A stretch of 64,000 nt of DNA from Neostapfia colusana (lineage: Eukaryota; Streptophyta; Magnoliopsida; Poales; Poaceae). Where the stretch lies: NCBI GenBank assembly GCA_030760725.1, contig JASWHV010000009.1:110185854-110249853 (forward strand), written 5' to 3'. Below the pieces are notes generated by a model, which saw only the letters and a list, made by a program, of their open reading frames with translations, ran no database searches and was not told the origin of the DNA. Position numbers and translations under genes: made by a program. Below, piece by piece: positions 1 through 12,724 of this stretch (positions are counted from its first letter, which is position 1; the number at the start of each line of letters is the position of its first letter).

Positions 1-667
1 AGTCTGCTGTTGAGCCTCTTCAATCTGCTACTGATGCTCCGACTGAGACATCTTCAAAATCAATAGTTAGGGCTTGATACCGTGGTCGAGGTCGAGGCGG
101 AGGAGTCGAGGTGACGATGGCAGCGCGACAATGACCAAGAGCTTGAGGAAGAGGGACGACGGTGGCACGCTCCAAGGACAGGGTCGAGGCGGCGGCGTGC
201 ATCGTGGGCGGGATCGTGGACGGCAGGTGGCGACGGTGCCGGCGTGGCGGTTTTTAGAGCGAGAGAGCGCGACGGTCGTAAATTTTGCTAAGTGTTTGGA
301 GAGAGCGCGCCAAAGCTAAAATGTGTGTTTGATGATGATCGTCTGTTTGATAATGAATGTGTGTTTTGATGATGAAATTTAATGAATGTTTTTGTGTATG
401 ATGAAACTATCCCGATCGAGGAAACTAATTCTATTTATTTGTTTGGACATCAACCAACCTAATTTACCAGCCTACTTCAAACATATCCGTAGTTGGAATT
501 ATGAAGACTCTGAATGGAAGTCAAATCTAGGGCGACAGCAGAACGAGAGAGCGTGAGGTCTAAAATTTACCGAAAATTTGCTAAGCGTTTGGAGAGATCG
601 TGCACAACAATCAGATGCGCATAAGAAATGCCTGACTATCATTTCCAAGTATGTGAGACGCGCCTGG
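1..667. other. Left flank of the nested cluster (older host or transposon DNA)
   Basis: No convincing gene is visible. Bases 75-250 are GC-rich with purine-rich GGTCGAGG-type repeats; a reading frame is open from the left edge to a stop at about 79, too short to judge. Two related copies of a sequence containing TTGCTAAG(T/C)GTTTGGAGAGA occur at about 280-310 and 573-606. A third copy lies just beyond the right end of the cluster at about 61702. The segment ends in one arm of an inverted repeat (652-664) and the target-site copy CCTGG (663-667). Confidence 0.5.
652..667. repeat. Left target site of E: 13-bp palindrome arm plus TSD CCTGG
   Basis: Bases 652-664 read TGTGAGACGCGCC, the exact reverse complement of 61678-61690. 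Bases 663-667 (CCTGG) are repeated directly at 61669-61673. Removing E and one TSD copy leaves a 13-bp perfect inverted repeat with a 7-nt loop, so E inserted in the loop of a potential hairpin. Confidence 0.9.
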
Positions 668-2280
668 TGTAAAAGTCCCAAAAATGTATATGAAAAAACC
701 GAGGTTTGAATTCATGTGTGGCAAATTCATGAAAAATGGGACTTGCTAAAACTTTTCTTCATGCAGAGTGCTATGTGGATGTTCATCCAAAATGAGGCTC
801 ACATTTTTATTTGAAGGTGTTGAACCAATAAGGACTTAAATACCCCTTTGCATGAAGGATCAAAAATCAGATTCAAATTCAAAGTTCACACAAATTGCGG
901 GCCAAAAACTTTGAATACTCATGCATCCTATACTTTGGAATTTGAGGCAATTTAGTGTGGCAAACTTGTCATTTGAGGGTGGGCTTAAAAATGAACTAAA
1001 TAGAGGCATTTTCAAATTCAAACCGAATTCAAATTTGCTATGCAAATTCAAACTGAATTCAGATAATTTGAATTCTATCCCACCTTTGAAATTCAGAACT
1101 TTGGCATTGGATTTAGATGGACTTGAGGAGATCTTTTGGGGATGAAATTGAGTGGAGGAAAGTGGAGCCCACATGTCATTCAGCAAAATTACTTGGAAAG
1201 GAAGCAAAGGGCTCTCTGTTCTCTGATTTCTCCACTTCAACGAGGGGCTGCACCCGGGCGCCACCTCCTGCTCTCTCCTCTCTAATGCTGGCGACCGATT
1301 GAATGCCTCCTCGTGGTCTCTACGTGATCCACTCCCTCCACAGACTGAACAACTGACTTTGCTTCCTCTTCATCGCGAGCAAACCACGGACCGAGCCCCT
1401 CACACCGCCGCTGCCTCGGCTTGATCGGTCAACTGGGAAACACTCGTGGCCTCCCCACTTCGAGCTGCTAGACAGCACCACGAGCCCAGTTCCCACTTCC
1501 CCGACACACAAACCACTGAGTTCCGGCATTTCCCACGCCCTAGAGCACTCATCCGCGGCGACCTTAAGAAACGTGGCGATCAGCTTCATGTGGACAGCCC
1601 TCCACAGAGGTTGTCACGCCCGAGCAAGCACGGCCACGGGGGCGTGCTACGGTGGTGCTGCAATCACCCAAATCTCAAGCCAAACCGTGAAGTATCGACG
1701 GCGAATTTTGGAATTTTGCTCCGACGGCTTCAAACCAAGCGTCCGGTAATGATCTCCAAAATTCTCACTTGTCGATCCTCCGTAGCTTGTTAAATCTTGC
1801 ACACACGAGCCGGACTAGCCGGCGACAATTTTTCTTTTAGCAACTTGGACTTGAAACCGACTTGGGGCGGCCTATTCTGAGCTATAAGGAACGTGTTCAT
1901 GGCGGAGCCGATCGGGCGCACGGTGCCGACCCATTTGCCGCCGTTCCCGAGCCATGTTAAGGCCATGTCGGTCTTCCCCAAGCTCTAGGGATTCCGTAGA
2001 GCTAGTTGGTCGATTGTTTGGCGGTGTAAGAAGGTCGGCCAACGACGCCAAAGTCCATCCAAGGCCTCCACACGTCGCCACCCATTTTCTGAGCACCGGC
2101 AGCCCTAGCGAACCCCACCTATGTGTTCCTCGATGTCCCAAACTCTCTGGCGACAAGACTCAGCTTGGGCGGTGTCCGAAAATGGCGAGCCGGCAAACTC
2201 CGGCGTCGGGCCGGCAAGCTGGGCGGCGCGTGCGCGAAATAGGCGGCGGGAGGAAGAAGACAATGCGTACCCCAGCCGTT
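668..2280 (+). repeat. E 5' LTR, first part
   Basis: This segment begins TGTAAAAGTCCCAAAA and aligns along its length with the 3' LTR start at 17251-18806. It is AT-rich to about 1150 and then GC-rich. ORF-like stretches here are not shared as conserved proteins with the other LTR and are treated as noncoding. It stops at 2280, where solo LTR F entered, and the LTR resumes at 8070. Confidence 0.88.
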
Positions 2281-3860
2281 TGTAAAAGTCCCAAAAATGT
2301 GAATGCGGAGAAGCGGATGTTTGAACATCATTGGGTTTTGGGTTCATAAGAATTGGGACTTGTTTAAATTTTTCCACATGTTATGACACACATGAGTGTC
2401 CCACCACTCTAGCCTAGGATCAAGTGAGTGTTTTGGGGACAAAGTTAAGTTAAAACCGATGTGTAAGCTCTCATGTGTAAGGGGGACAGTGGGACCACAC
2501 ATGTCATTGAGCAAAAATTTTGACTTGCACCCTAAGCAACTCCTCTCTGTTTCCACCGAAGCAACCGACGTTCTCTATTTTACTCGAGCAACCGAACGCT
2601 CAATGAGCGCCACCGAGGTTAGCCACCTCCAGATTCTGCATTGAACTGGTGACCTACTCGTGGTTTCCACACCTCACGCCGTGATCCTCCCACTCACAAA
2701 CCAAGCTGCAAGCAGAGGTCACCTCCTCGCTACTTCCGTCGCTTTGGCGACCAGCTCGTAGTATCGAGTAGTCCCGGCGCGATCTTTTGCTCATAAAAAA
2801 CCGCAATCCCGAGCGCTATTTATTCCTCTCACATGAAACCTCATACTTTGGAAATTTAGGAAAAATTTGAATGGCAACCTTTTAATTTTAGGGCGGACTA
2901 AAAAGGAATTTGAGATGATCAGTTTCAAATTCAAAATTCAAATTTGCAATGCAAGTTTAAACTGAATTCGGTGAATTCAATTTCTAGCCCACTTTTAAAA
3001 TTCAGAGATTTTGAATTGAAGAGATGGGCATGGAGAAGATCTTTTGAGGAGATGAGGGTCAGACAGCAGTACAGAGAGGGGGGACCTAAGTGGGGCCTAC
3101 ATGTCAGCTGCACACATGAATTTCTTCAGTCGGTTTGCTGCTTCACGAGTAAGTCACCGGGAGAGACACGGGCTGGCCACCGAGGCATCGACGTGCAGCC
3201 CCTGTCCTCGACGTTTTCTCACGTGTAACACCTCAGCGGAGCAAACCAAATGTTACACTTCGGTCTCCTCACTGTTTCCCTGAGAGAAGCACGCACGAGC
3301 TGAGTTTTTCTTGCCGCTCAACCAAGCTTCGGACCGATCCTCGCTTGATGCCGCTCGTCCTTCTCGTTGCCACTAGTGATCGTGGAAACGTGTGCAGGAC
3401 CCCACTGACCCTCCTCGAGCTGCCCAAGCCGGTCCATCAACCTATGTGCGCGGTGCACAGCAAAAAAAATTGCCATCAGAGTCCGGTTTGTGCCGCCGCC
3501 GTGCCTCCTCGATGTCCCGGCGATACAGAGCGTTTCATACCGAGTGTTGAACAGCAAAAAGGTGCGCCAACCCCTTCTCTTCACGCTGCCGAAAACCCTA
3601 GTCCACCCCTCCATGGGAGCCACGGGAATTTCTAAAATACTGACGGTATGTTCATAGGCCGTGGGGATAGATTTTCCCAAAATTCGTGATCAATATTGTT
3701 TCTTTGGCCATTCTGATCATAGGATAGGCTACCGACCTCCTTGCGAGTCACTGAGACCAAAAAGAAATGAGAATCATTGAGCCACAACGGTGTTCTTCAA
3801 GTTTTATCCCTTGCCGCCGGTTTTTGACCTAGGGTGCATGGTGATATGGTGTTTGGAGGC

Positions 3861-4981
3861 TGTCGGTACCCTCGATACCGGGTACCCCCGCGCACAGGGC
3901 AAACAGCCTAAGGACCTTGCCCCCTCCGCACGGGCGAGCTCCGAATGCGCCACGTGCCCGGCAGGGACAGGGCTCCCCTCTTCTCAGAGGATAGCTCCGG
4001 GACTGCCACATGGCCCAGAAGGCCGGACCTCGCCCCCTCCGCAGGGGAGAGCTCCGAGGAAGCCACGTGTCCAGTGGGGCCAGAGCTCCCCTCTCCTCAG
4101 AGGATAGCTCCGGGCCTGCCACGTGACCCAGGAGGTTGGACCTCGCCCCCTCCGTGGGGGCGAGCTCCGAAGGTGCCACGTGTCCAGTAGGGCCGGAGCT
4201 CCCCTCTCCTCAGAGGATAGCTCCGGGCCTGCCACGTGGCCACGTGCAGCGCTGCCCGCCCGACGCGGTAGGCAGCAGGAGTAAGGGCGCGCCATGCCTT
4301 TACCGTACGAGACATTCAAGACCCACGTCTTCCCAAGATGCGGAGACGCAGCGCACGTCTGCCAGGCGCCACTGTGACCAGTCATGGTCAAGACAGGTCG
4401 CACCTTCCCAAGACGTGAAGACAAGCACGCAATGTCAGAGGATGTACACCAATAAACACAGCAACAAGACATGCCCTGCCGACCCTGCCATCATAAACCA
4501 CTACGCCTAGCTTGCGGCGTGGGCAGGGCGGCAGGATGAAGACTCAGAAGCCCTCGTCAGAGACAACTACCGGCGTAACTATAGGATACGGTAGATGGCA
4601 GGCAATCACCCCGGGACCACCTGTCGGGTCCCGGGGCCTACCTTGTAAGCCACCCGAGCCTTGGACTATAAAAGGCCCAGGTAGGCAACGTTGCAAGGGG
4701 TTCGGCATTTCGCTCAACACCCCAGTAGACATCATAGTTCACCCCCAAGCTTAGAACTCCGGTTCTAAGCCTCAAGCAATACAACGAGCACCTCTGCTCA
4801 CCGTGGACGTAGGGTTTTACGCTCCGGCGGCCTGAACCACGTAAAAATCACTGTGTCAAACTTCTCCTTCCTTCGTCCAAACACGCGTAGACTCTCTGAG
4901 AGGACTAGCCCCTCCGAAAAAGAACCTCCGCGGGCTGCCCAGAGCAGGCCCGGGGGAAGTGTCGACAGCCACACTTCGACA
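3861..4981 (+). mobile_element. Solo LTR G (gypsy-type, 1121 bp) inside F
   Basis: It starts TGTCGGTACCC at 3861, ends ACTTCGACA at 4981 and is flanked by a perfect TSD GAGGC (3856-3860 and 4982-4986). A TATA-like CTATAAAAGGC near 4668 gives the orientation as plus. The TGTCGGTACC start and CGACA end are familiar from grass gypsy LTRs. No internal region is present. The left half carries a GC-rich minisatellite. This is the third level of nesting (E, then F, then G). Confidence 0.88.
3920..4245 (+). repeat. 113-bp GC-rich tandem repeat in LTR G
   Basis: A unit containing GCTCCCCTC(T/C)TCTCAGAGGATAGCTCCGG-type sequence recurs at about 3972, 4085 and 4198, a constant 113-bp period over nearly three copies. 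Each copy also carries CCACGTG, a G-box core. It lies upstream of the TATA box of G, where U3 enhancer repeats are often found. Confidence 0.8.
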
Positions 4982-7900
4982 GAGGCGTTTCCAGGCCCTT
5001 TGGCTTACATGACGACCTTTGCCATGAGCCACTGAAGCTCTAGAGCGAAGAAACCGCGAAATTGTGTCGATAGGGGAGATGACCAACGTCGTCGGACAGG
5101 GTCCGAAGCCGCCGCTCGTCGCCAGACCTTTGCGGACCTCTAGAGCTCACACCGACCCCAAAAATGGCTTCCCGACCTCCAAAACCCCTAAGAGGTGAAA
5201 ATTGGGCCGGGAGACGACCATGGAGCAAGGGGCCGAGGGGGAAGAGGGAGCTGCTGGCGAGGAGAGCGCGCGCACGGGAAGAAGAGAGCTGGAGGTTGAA
5301 GAAGAGGCCGACCCACCTGTCAGCCACTAAGTGTTTGAACCGAGATCCTCTACGGCTGCTGATCTTTTTTGGCTAAACCATTGGAACTCAGTAACCCCGT
5401 GTGTTCTCGGATTTCACCGGCTGAGATTTAAAACGTGGGCCCAAGTCCTTTTTCAATAGCAAAACAATTCCAGTTTCAGCTCCAACTTTGAAAATTCATA
5501 ACTATGTGTAGGAAACTTCAAATTGGGTGATTCAAATTGGGTTGAATTCATTTTTCAAAGATCTATACAAATATGAACCCCACTTTGTATGAAAGTAAAT
5601 GTTAAATTATGGAAATTTCTTTGAAACTTTTCTAAAAAAGAATTATTGAGGGAGTTTGGTTCATCCAAAAATCCTCAAAATTTGCCAGAATATTCTTTAG
5701 GATAACATTGAACTTTCAGAAAAATTTCATTTAATTTGGAGTTGATTTGAGTACGAATTTCCAGAGTACAATTTGCTGTGCTAAAAATGGTCCAGAAACT
5801 TTTTCAGAAAATGATCTTCCTTTGAAAAATCAGTTCTGGGAAGTCCTTAGCTCCAAAAATCATTGGAAAATTCAGACATGCTCTATGAGTCATACTTGAA
5901 ATGGTTGGTCACTTGATTGGGCACGAAAATGCACATTACTTCAGAATTAATTCCTTGTAGCATAATTGCTTATAGAATTATTCTGGAGGAGCTACTCAAT
6001 GAAAAGTCCTGAATTTTGTACCAAAGTACTTTCATGTGACCAGGAACTCACATGTAAAGTTTCAGCTCAAATTGAGCTTTCGATCTCCCTGTTCTTGTTC
6101 TCCATGCTTATGTATGTGGGCAACACATAGAGAATTATGGTGGGAATTATGGGAGACACAATTTCCACCCACATTAGTTGCAATTTGGCAAACTAAGTCT
6201 CTGTGTAGTGTATGACTTCATGTAAAAATTTCAATGTCATTGGAGATCAGGACCTTTAGTTCCTTTCAACCCATTTCAACTCATGTCACATGTCCATTAG
6301 GAACCATAGAACATGTTAATGGAACTCCTTATGGACAGTTGGTTTTTCCTCTAATTCCTCTGCACAACAGGGACAAGAACTTCATTCTTAGTACTCCCAC
6401 ACAGTTCCCTGTTATTAACGAGTCGAGTCTTTACTTCTTTAAATTGCATTATAAGAACATGTGCATATACATATCAATAGGACTTACCACGGAGGCAATC
6501 AATGGAGAAGTTCGACGGAGTGATTCCATTGAAGTGTATCAGTTTATCAAGCCTCAAGGGAGACAAGACTCTAACTGAATTATATACTATTAGACCCTGC
6601 AAAACAGGCAAGCCCCGGTTTGCATTTAACTACCACTAAGTTTTTACTTTGTAGACAATACATCGGTTAGGATGAATTGTGCATTACGTCTAGATGTTTG
6701 ATACTACTCTTGCATGACCAGAAAACCTATGGAGTATTTGGGTAGATGTCTTTCCACCGTGTAGAAACTGCCATGCTTAAGTAGGACCCGGTAGAAGTCG
6801 AGTGGCTGGACGCTACTCGCGAGTATTGGAAATTGGGAGCACAGAGGATTGGTTCAAAAAGTTGTTAGTAAGTTAAAATGAGACCGGGCAGGGTGTAGGG
6901 GCAACAGGACATGGGGGCCTGGGTGCTTAGACCTGTCCGTGTCGGTTGAGGACTGATCCGTGTGCGGCTCCGCTGAACAAGTTTGAACGTACCAAAGGCA
7001 TATCGGATATATGGGACCCGATAAACCGATGTAATCTAAACCTCCGGGCGTCAAGGAATATCACACCGATTTATAGGTGTAGGTTGAGGGCAGCAAGGTG
7101 GAAATCTGATAACGGGCATAGAGAGATGCTCCGTGTAGGGAACCTCCTATCCATTTCGGTGCGACCGGTTCGACTTTAAGCTGTTAGGTGAAAGGTTGTC
7201 CCGTACGACATCAGTGGAGCGTGCTGTGCAGCTCCGAATGTGGGTGTACGTGACGTGCTATTCGGGTATCCCTGCAGGTGTATATCGAGTCGATTCGCCG
7301 TCCCTCGCGGTTATGAGTACCACTTGGTCACTGTGTCGTGACGTAGAGGTAACTTGCATGGAGATAAGAATTAATCACCATTGGTTTGAAGTTAATACTA
7401 GTAATGGAATGTTATCTCTTGTGAATAGGTTAGTGCAAATTCGATTCATTTTCACCATGAGCAAGTTAAATCGGGAGAAAGTGTTTCTTGTTTGATTGTG
7501 GACTCCTGATGTGAGGTGCCCAAGGTTATGCTTAATTTGATGCTAATAACACTTGAAAGTAAGGATCCATTGTTAGACCAGTCCATATGCAATGTACTAT
7601 TCTATGTTATGTTTTTACCATCATGTAGCGTTTCATGATTAGGGCCGACGGTTAAGTCTTGCTGAGCGTTATGCTCACGGATACTATATGAGTTGTTTTG
7701 TAGGTAATAACACTACGCTGCTGAGTTCGGTTGTCCGATGAGACTCGGAACTCTCCGAGTGGTAAAGTCATGGAAACCCCTGCAGCTGCTACTACGATCG
7801 TGTTGCTAGTGAGAAGGGTCCGCGGGCTGGACGTCTTCTCTGTTGCTTAGCATAGATATGAGACGTGAGTTGTATTAGTCTTCCGCTATAGATTATTTTG

Positions 7901-8064
7901 AGAAGTATTTGTAAAATTAACACTTTGTAAACTTCCACTTGTTTTATGTAATATGATGCTTTATTATGTGTGCTGTTGGGTGCCGCATCGCACGGCACCA
8001 CCCAATGCAATTCCCGGGTGAGAGGCACAGCCCCGTGACACGGGTGCCGGGTGGCCCCCTCACA

Positions 8065-11000
8065 CCGTCAGCGGCTTAAATTTAACTTATGGATCAGCTG
8101 TGGCTCATGGATCCTCTGTGTCTGCGCGCCAAAACCGTGTGACCCCGGTGTGGCTTCGATTCCAGTGGCTGGAGTTTAAACACGTGGGCCCAGTCGAATT
8201 TCAATAGGAAAAACAATTCTAGAGATTGTTCCAACTTTGGAAAATCCTATCTCTGCGTAGAAACCTCCAATTTGAGTGATCCAAATTGGGTTGGATTCAT
8301 TTTGCAAAGGTCTATCCAAATATGAACTCCAATTTGTATGAAAGTCAATATTAAATTCTGGAAAATTCTTTGAAGGTTTTCTGAAAAAGAATAATTGAGG
8401 GAGTTTGGTTCCTCCAAAAATCCTCAAATTTTGCCAAAATATTATTTAGCATATTTTTGACCTTCTAGCCAAATTTCAGCTCATTTGAAGATCATTTGAG
8501 TAGGAATTTTCTAAATGCAAACTGCTGTGTTCATAAGGGTCCAGAAACATATTCAGAAAATGTTGCCCACTTGTAAAATCCATTCTATGCAAATCATAGC
8601 TCCAAAAATCATGAAACAATTTAGGCAAGCTCTCTGAGTCGTACTTGAAATTGTAATTCACTGAATTGGGCATGAAAATGCACATTAATCCATAATTAAT
8701 TCTTTTGAGTAGAAATGCTTAAGGAATTGTTCTGGAGGAACTACTCAAGGAAAAGGTCTGAATTTTTGACCAAATGAGTCTCATGTGACCAGTAACTCAC
8801 ATGTGAATTATCAGCTCAAGTTGAGCCTTAGAACTCCCTGTCCTTGTTCTACCATACTTATGTAAGTGGGAAAATACATAAAACTCTTGTGGGAATTATG
8901 GTAGGCATAATTTGCATCCACATTATCTGCAATTTGGCAAGCTAAATCCCTAGGTAGTATAGAACATGCTGTAAAAGTTTTGGTGCCATTGGAGTTCTTG
9001 TTCTTCAGTTGCATTCAAATCTTTTCAGCTCATCTCTTATGGTCATTAGGAAACTTAGATAGTTAGAAACTAAAACACTAAGACAAATTTAGTTCATTCA
9101 AACTTCTTTGCACAACAGAGGCAAACCAAGCCCTTCATGGAATTTCCACACCGCCTCTGTTCTTAAGAAAATCCAGTCTTTTATTCTTTCCATTGCATTC
9201 TATAAAAATTGTGCATTTACATTTCAATAGGAATCACAACGAAGGGGATTCGAAGGAGCGATTCATTGAAGTAGATCAAACTCCATAGAATCAAGGGATG
9301 ATCAGCAAGGATTACTAACTGCTTATATACTACTACACTGCAAAATAGGCAAGCTCCGGTTTGCATTTAACAACTGTTAAGTTTTTACTTTGTATTCACA
9401 TTCGGTTAAGAAATGAGATGTGCAATAGGTCTAGTGCTTTGATACTCCTCTTGCATAACCAAAGTAACCCATGGAGTATTGGGTAGGTGTCTTTCAACGT
9501 ATAGAACTGCCATGCTTAAGTAAGGTTCGGTAGAAGTCGAGTGGTGAGACGCTACTCGCATGATCAGGACAACAAGGCCATACGGGATTGGTTTAGAAAA
9601 TATGTAGCAAGTTAAAGTTGAGACCGGAAGGTTGTAGGGGCAGCAGGACATAGGGGTCTGGGTGCTATAGACCTGTCTGTGTCGGTCAAGGACTGATCCG
9701 TATGCGGCCCTGTTGAACAAGTTTGAGTTGTGTACCGGACTCATGCTGGCTATATGGGACCCAGTAAACCGATGTACCTCGGGAAGCTTGCGTTGAGCCT
9801 TTTCGGGTCGCCTCAGGCGAGACGGCCCTTGTGCAGTATGTGGGTAACATTCTCATGACATCTCATATCGGTAGGTGCACCATGAAAGTGGCTACTGTAT
9901 GGGGCGATTTGATCGATTCAACGTGGGTGAAACGGGGGAAAGGCTGCCACGTACGACGTCAGTGATGGTTGCTGTAGGCAACGTCGAGTAGGGGTGTACG
10001 TGTCCTGTAGTCTGGGTGTTATTGATTCAAATCACCGTCACTCGTGGAAAGGACCGAACATACTTGTTCTCATAGTCGTGACGTAGTAAGAACTTGCATG
10101 AGGAAGGAACTAATTATATTGGTTTGAAAGTTGATACTGCATTGTGATGATACTTTGTATAAATAGGCTAGTGCAAACTCGATTCATTTACACCATGAGC
10201 AAATTACATTGGGGAAAAGCGTTTCTTGTTTGATTGTGGACTCCCCATGTGGCGTGCCCAAGGTCATTCTTAAATTGCTGCTAATAACACTTGAAAGTAA
10301 GGATTCACATTTAGGCGAGTTTATTATGCATTATGCCATCCTACTTTATGTTCATAACCTCATGCAGAGTTTCATGGCTAGGGTGACGGTTAAGTCTTGC
10401 TTAGTGTTATGCTCATGGATGCTATCCGATTTGTTTTGCAGGATTGACTTCATTCTTATGAGAAGGGATGCCGATGAGACTCGGAAACCTCCGAGTGGTT
10501 CCTCAAGAGCATCCTCGCCGCCGCGGTTTGTTCTTCGTGTTGCTAGTAAGAAACGTCCGCGGGCTGGACTGTTTCTTTGATGCTAAGTAGAAATGATTCG
10601 TGAGAGTTGTAGTCTTCCGCTGTAGCTTATTTTGATATAAGTATTTGTAAAATACTCTTGTACGCTTCCAGAAATGATTTATGTAATGTGATGTGTTTTC
10701 TCGACCCGTGTGCTGTTGGGTGCCGCATATCACGGCACCACTTTATGTTCATAACCTCATGCAGAGTTTCATGGCTAGGGTGACGGTTAAGTCTTGCTTA
10801 GTGTTATGCTCATGGATGCTATCCGATTTGTTTTGCAGGATTGACTTCATGCTTATGAGAAGGGATGCCGATGAGACTCGGAAACCTCCGAGTGGTTACT
10901 CAAGAGCATCCTCGCCGCCGCGGTTTGTTCTTCGTGTTGCTAGTAAGAAACGTCCGCGGGCTGGACTGTTTCTTTGATGATAAGTAGAAATGATTCGTGA

Positions 11001-11172
11001 GAGTTGTAGTGTTCCGCTGTAGCTTATTTTGATATAAGTATTTGTAAAATACTCTTGTACGCTTCCGCAAATGATTTATGTAATGTGATGTGTTTTCTCG
11101 ACCCGTGTGCTGTTGGGTGCCGCATATCACGGCACCACCGGTGAGGTCCTGCCGGGGCCGTGTTCCCCCACA
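8065..11172 (+). repeat. E 5' LTR, second part (U3/R/U5 end)
   Basis: After the second TSD copy of F (8065-8069) the E LTR resumes and runs to CCCCCACA at 11172, directly before the PBS. It aligns with 59328-61668 (3' LTR) and with the right half of F. It contains a private 397-bp tandem duplication. Excluding F, the 5' LTR is about 4.7 kb, or about 4.3 kb without the duplication, close to solo LTR H (4336 bp). Confidence 0.85.
10344..11137 (+). repeat. 397-bp tandem duplication near the end of the E 5' LTR
   Basis: Bases 10344-10740 and 10741-11137 are near-identical direct copies. Both begin CTTTATGTTCATAACC and end CACGGCACCA. The matching stretch of the 3' LTR (about 61236-61632) is single-copy, so the duplication arose in the 5' LTR after E inserted. 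Confidence 0.88.
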
Positions 11173-11175
11173 GCG

Positions 11176-11190
11176 TGGTATCAGAGCTGC
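11176..11190 (+). other. Primer binding site of E (initiator tRNA-Met)
   Basis: TGGTATCAGAGCTGC lies 3 nt after the LTR end at 11172. TGGTATCAGAGC is the standard plant retrotransposon PBS, complementary to the 3' end of initiator tRNA-Met. Confidence 0.9.
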
Positions 11191-12724
11191 ATTGGGAATA
11201 ACACACAGATTGAGAATCATATTACGATAAAAACTTAGGATACGGTGAGATAACGGTATTAGGGCCACATAAGGACTACTATATTAGCATATTATGAAGG
11301 TGGCAATCTAACCTATTTGCTATGTCGGAAAATCGTGCATTTCGAGACGTTCTATGTCTTGGGAGATGCACGTAAGCGCTGTCCACCAGTGTGCACAAGC
11401 TGAAGGGTGGAGCCCCACAGGTGGCAGGTAACCCGGCCCACTTTAGTATCCTCTATGATTCTTCATGTCGTTTGGGGTATTCGAGCAACGCCCTTCCCTG
11501 GCGTGCTACGGACAAGTATGGGAGACCCCATCACGTGGTTAGTAACGTGAACACGTAGCTCAAGGCATGTTTGGCTTGAGAACACCCGTGCGAGTGATGA
11601 CGGACGGGTGTATGAACTGTATTGGGACCGGGTTCGGTGTGCAGCCGAACCTGATGATCGAGTGTGTTTTATGTAGGTACTAACCACGAAAACTATAGTA
11701 CGTGTAGAACACATTTGTGAGTGACCGTTTTAGTGCCACCTAAGGATACATATATGCCGGTGTAACCTGTTAGGTTTTTCTTTTGTGAGGCAACGTAGTA
11801 CCGTCATATGTCTTACGGTGCATCACCACCGTACTACACTTGATAGTCTTCTTTCCTATGAAGAAATCATTCATGACTAACTTTGAAACTAAAAATGGAT
11901 GTTGGAAAGCACATATTAGTTACTGAGCTCTTCATTTGAACTAAGCTTCAAAGAAGAGACTTGCTAGGCTTCATTTGATCCAGAAACAGAGTGCTCTGTT
12001 CTGGCAGAAATTTTTTATGGACTTTGACAGAGCATAACTCTGAGCAGCTTGATCAATGGAGGTGTATGATACCGTTCTGGAAAATTTTTTAAGTGCTCTA
12101 CAACTTTTCTATAGAACTTCAGAGCAAGATCAGACGCCAAACTGGTTGAATGTCCAGTTGAATGCAAACTGTTCAGAAAACAGAACAGCTGCAACCTTCT
12201 CTGGATGTTTCTGTAAATTAGCCATAACATTCTGTAGAAAAATTTCTAAGGGTCATATGATACACCATTGCAAAGGTTATGAAATTTGCAATGATTTTGT
12301 AGCTCATCGTTTGTTCATAATTGTACTCCATTTTTATGTACAACTGTGATAAAAACAGCCACATACAAAGGAGATGCTGGCAAATTTTATCCAGAAATTC
12401 TGTCAACTTTGATCAATCATAACTTTTGATACAGAAATGATCTAGGGGCATATGAGTACTGATTGAAAATATACTGAAGTTAACTTTAACTTTGGTATTC
12501 AACTTGAATTATGAAAATGTGGATAACCGAATCAGAATCTGGGTTAAGTACAGAAAGGTCTGTTCTGTACAGAATAGGGGACTGATTATGTTGGCTTTAG
12601 GAAGATGTGTAAACATGAAATTTTGTTATGCTTTCATAAAGTTTTAGCATGTTCATGTTTTTACATACTTTCACATACTGCTGAGATCAAGTTTTGACTC
12701 CCCACAAAATTATTCTTTTGCACT
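11191..12724 (+). other. Untranslated leader of E
   Basis: This is about 1.5 kb between the PBS and the gag start. No conserved reading frame is visible. The right part (about 11860-12720) is AT-rich. A leader this long is usual for long-LTR chromoviruses and presumably holds packaging signals, which cannot be located by eye. Confidence 0.6.

Larger units (their letters stand above)
2281..8064 (+). mobile_element. Solo LTR F, same long-LTR family as E, inserted in E's 5' LTR
   Basis: It starts TGTAAAAGTCCCAAAA at 2281 and ends CCCCCTCACA at 8064. The flanks are CCGTT (2276-2280) and CCGTC (8065-8069), a TSD with one substitution. There is no PBS, coding region or polypurine tract inside, so this is an LTR left by recombination between two LTRs. 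Without nested G it is about 4.66 kb. Its right half (about 5330-8064) is homologous to 8070-11172, to 59328-61668 and to the reverse complement of 20327-22960. It holds no credible gene. Confidence 0.85.

Noticed and set aside
74..319. Arg/Gly-rich ORF in the left flank
   Set aside because: Short, low complexity, overlapped by an ORF on the other strand, and part of it lies in a repeated segment; support is insufficient.
3829..4472. Overlapping GC-rich ORFs on both strands in LTR G
   Set aside because: They follow from the 113-bp GC-rich tandem repeat and show no conserved protein features.
6234..6578. 114-aa ORF in solo LTR F
   Set aside because: The homologous positions in E (about 9000-9300 and 59900-60200) and H do not keep this frame open, so it is chance.
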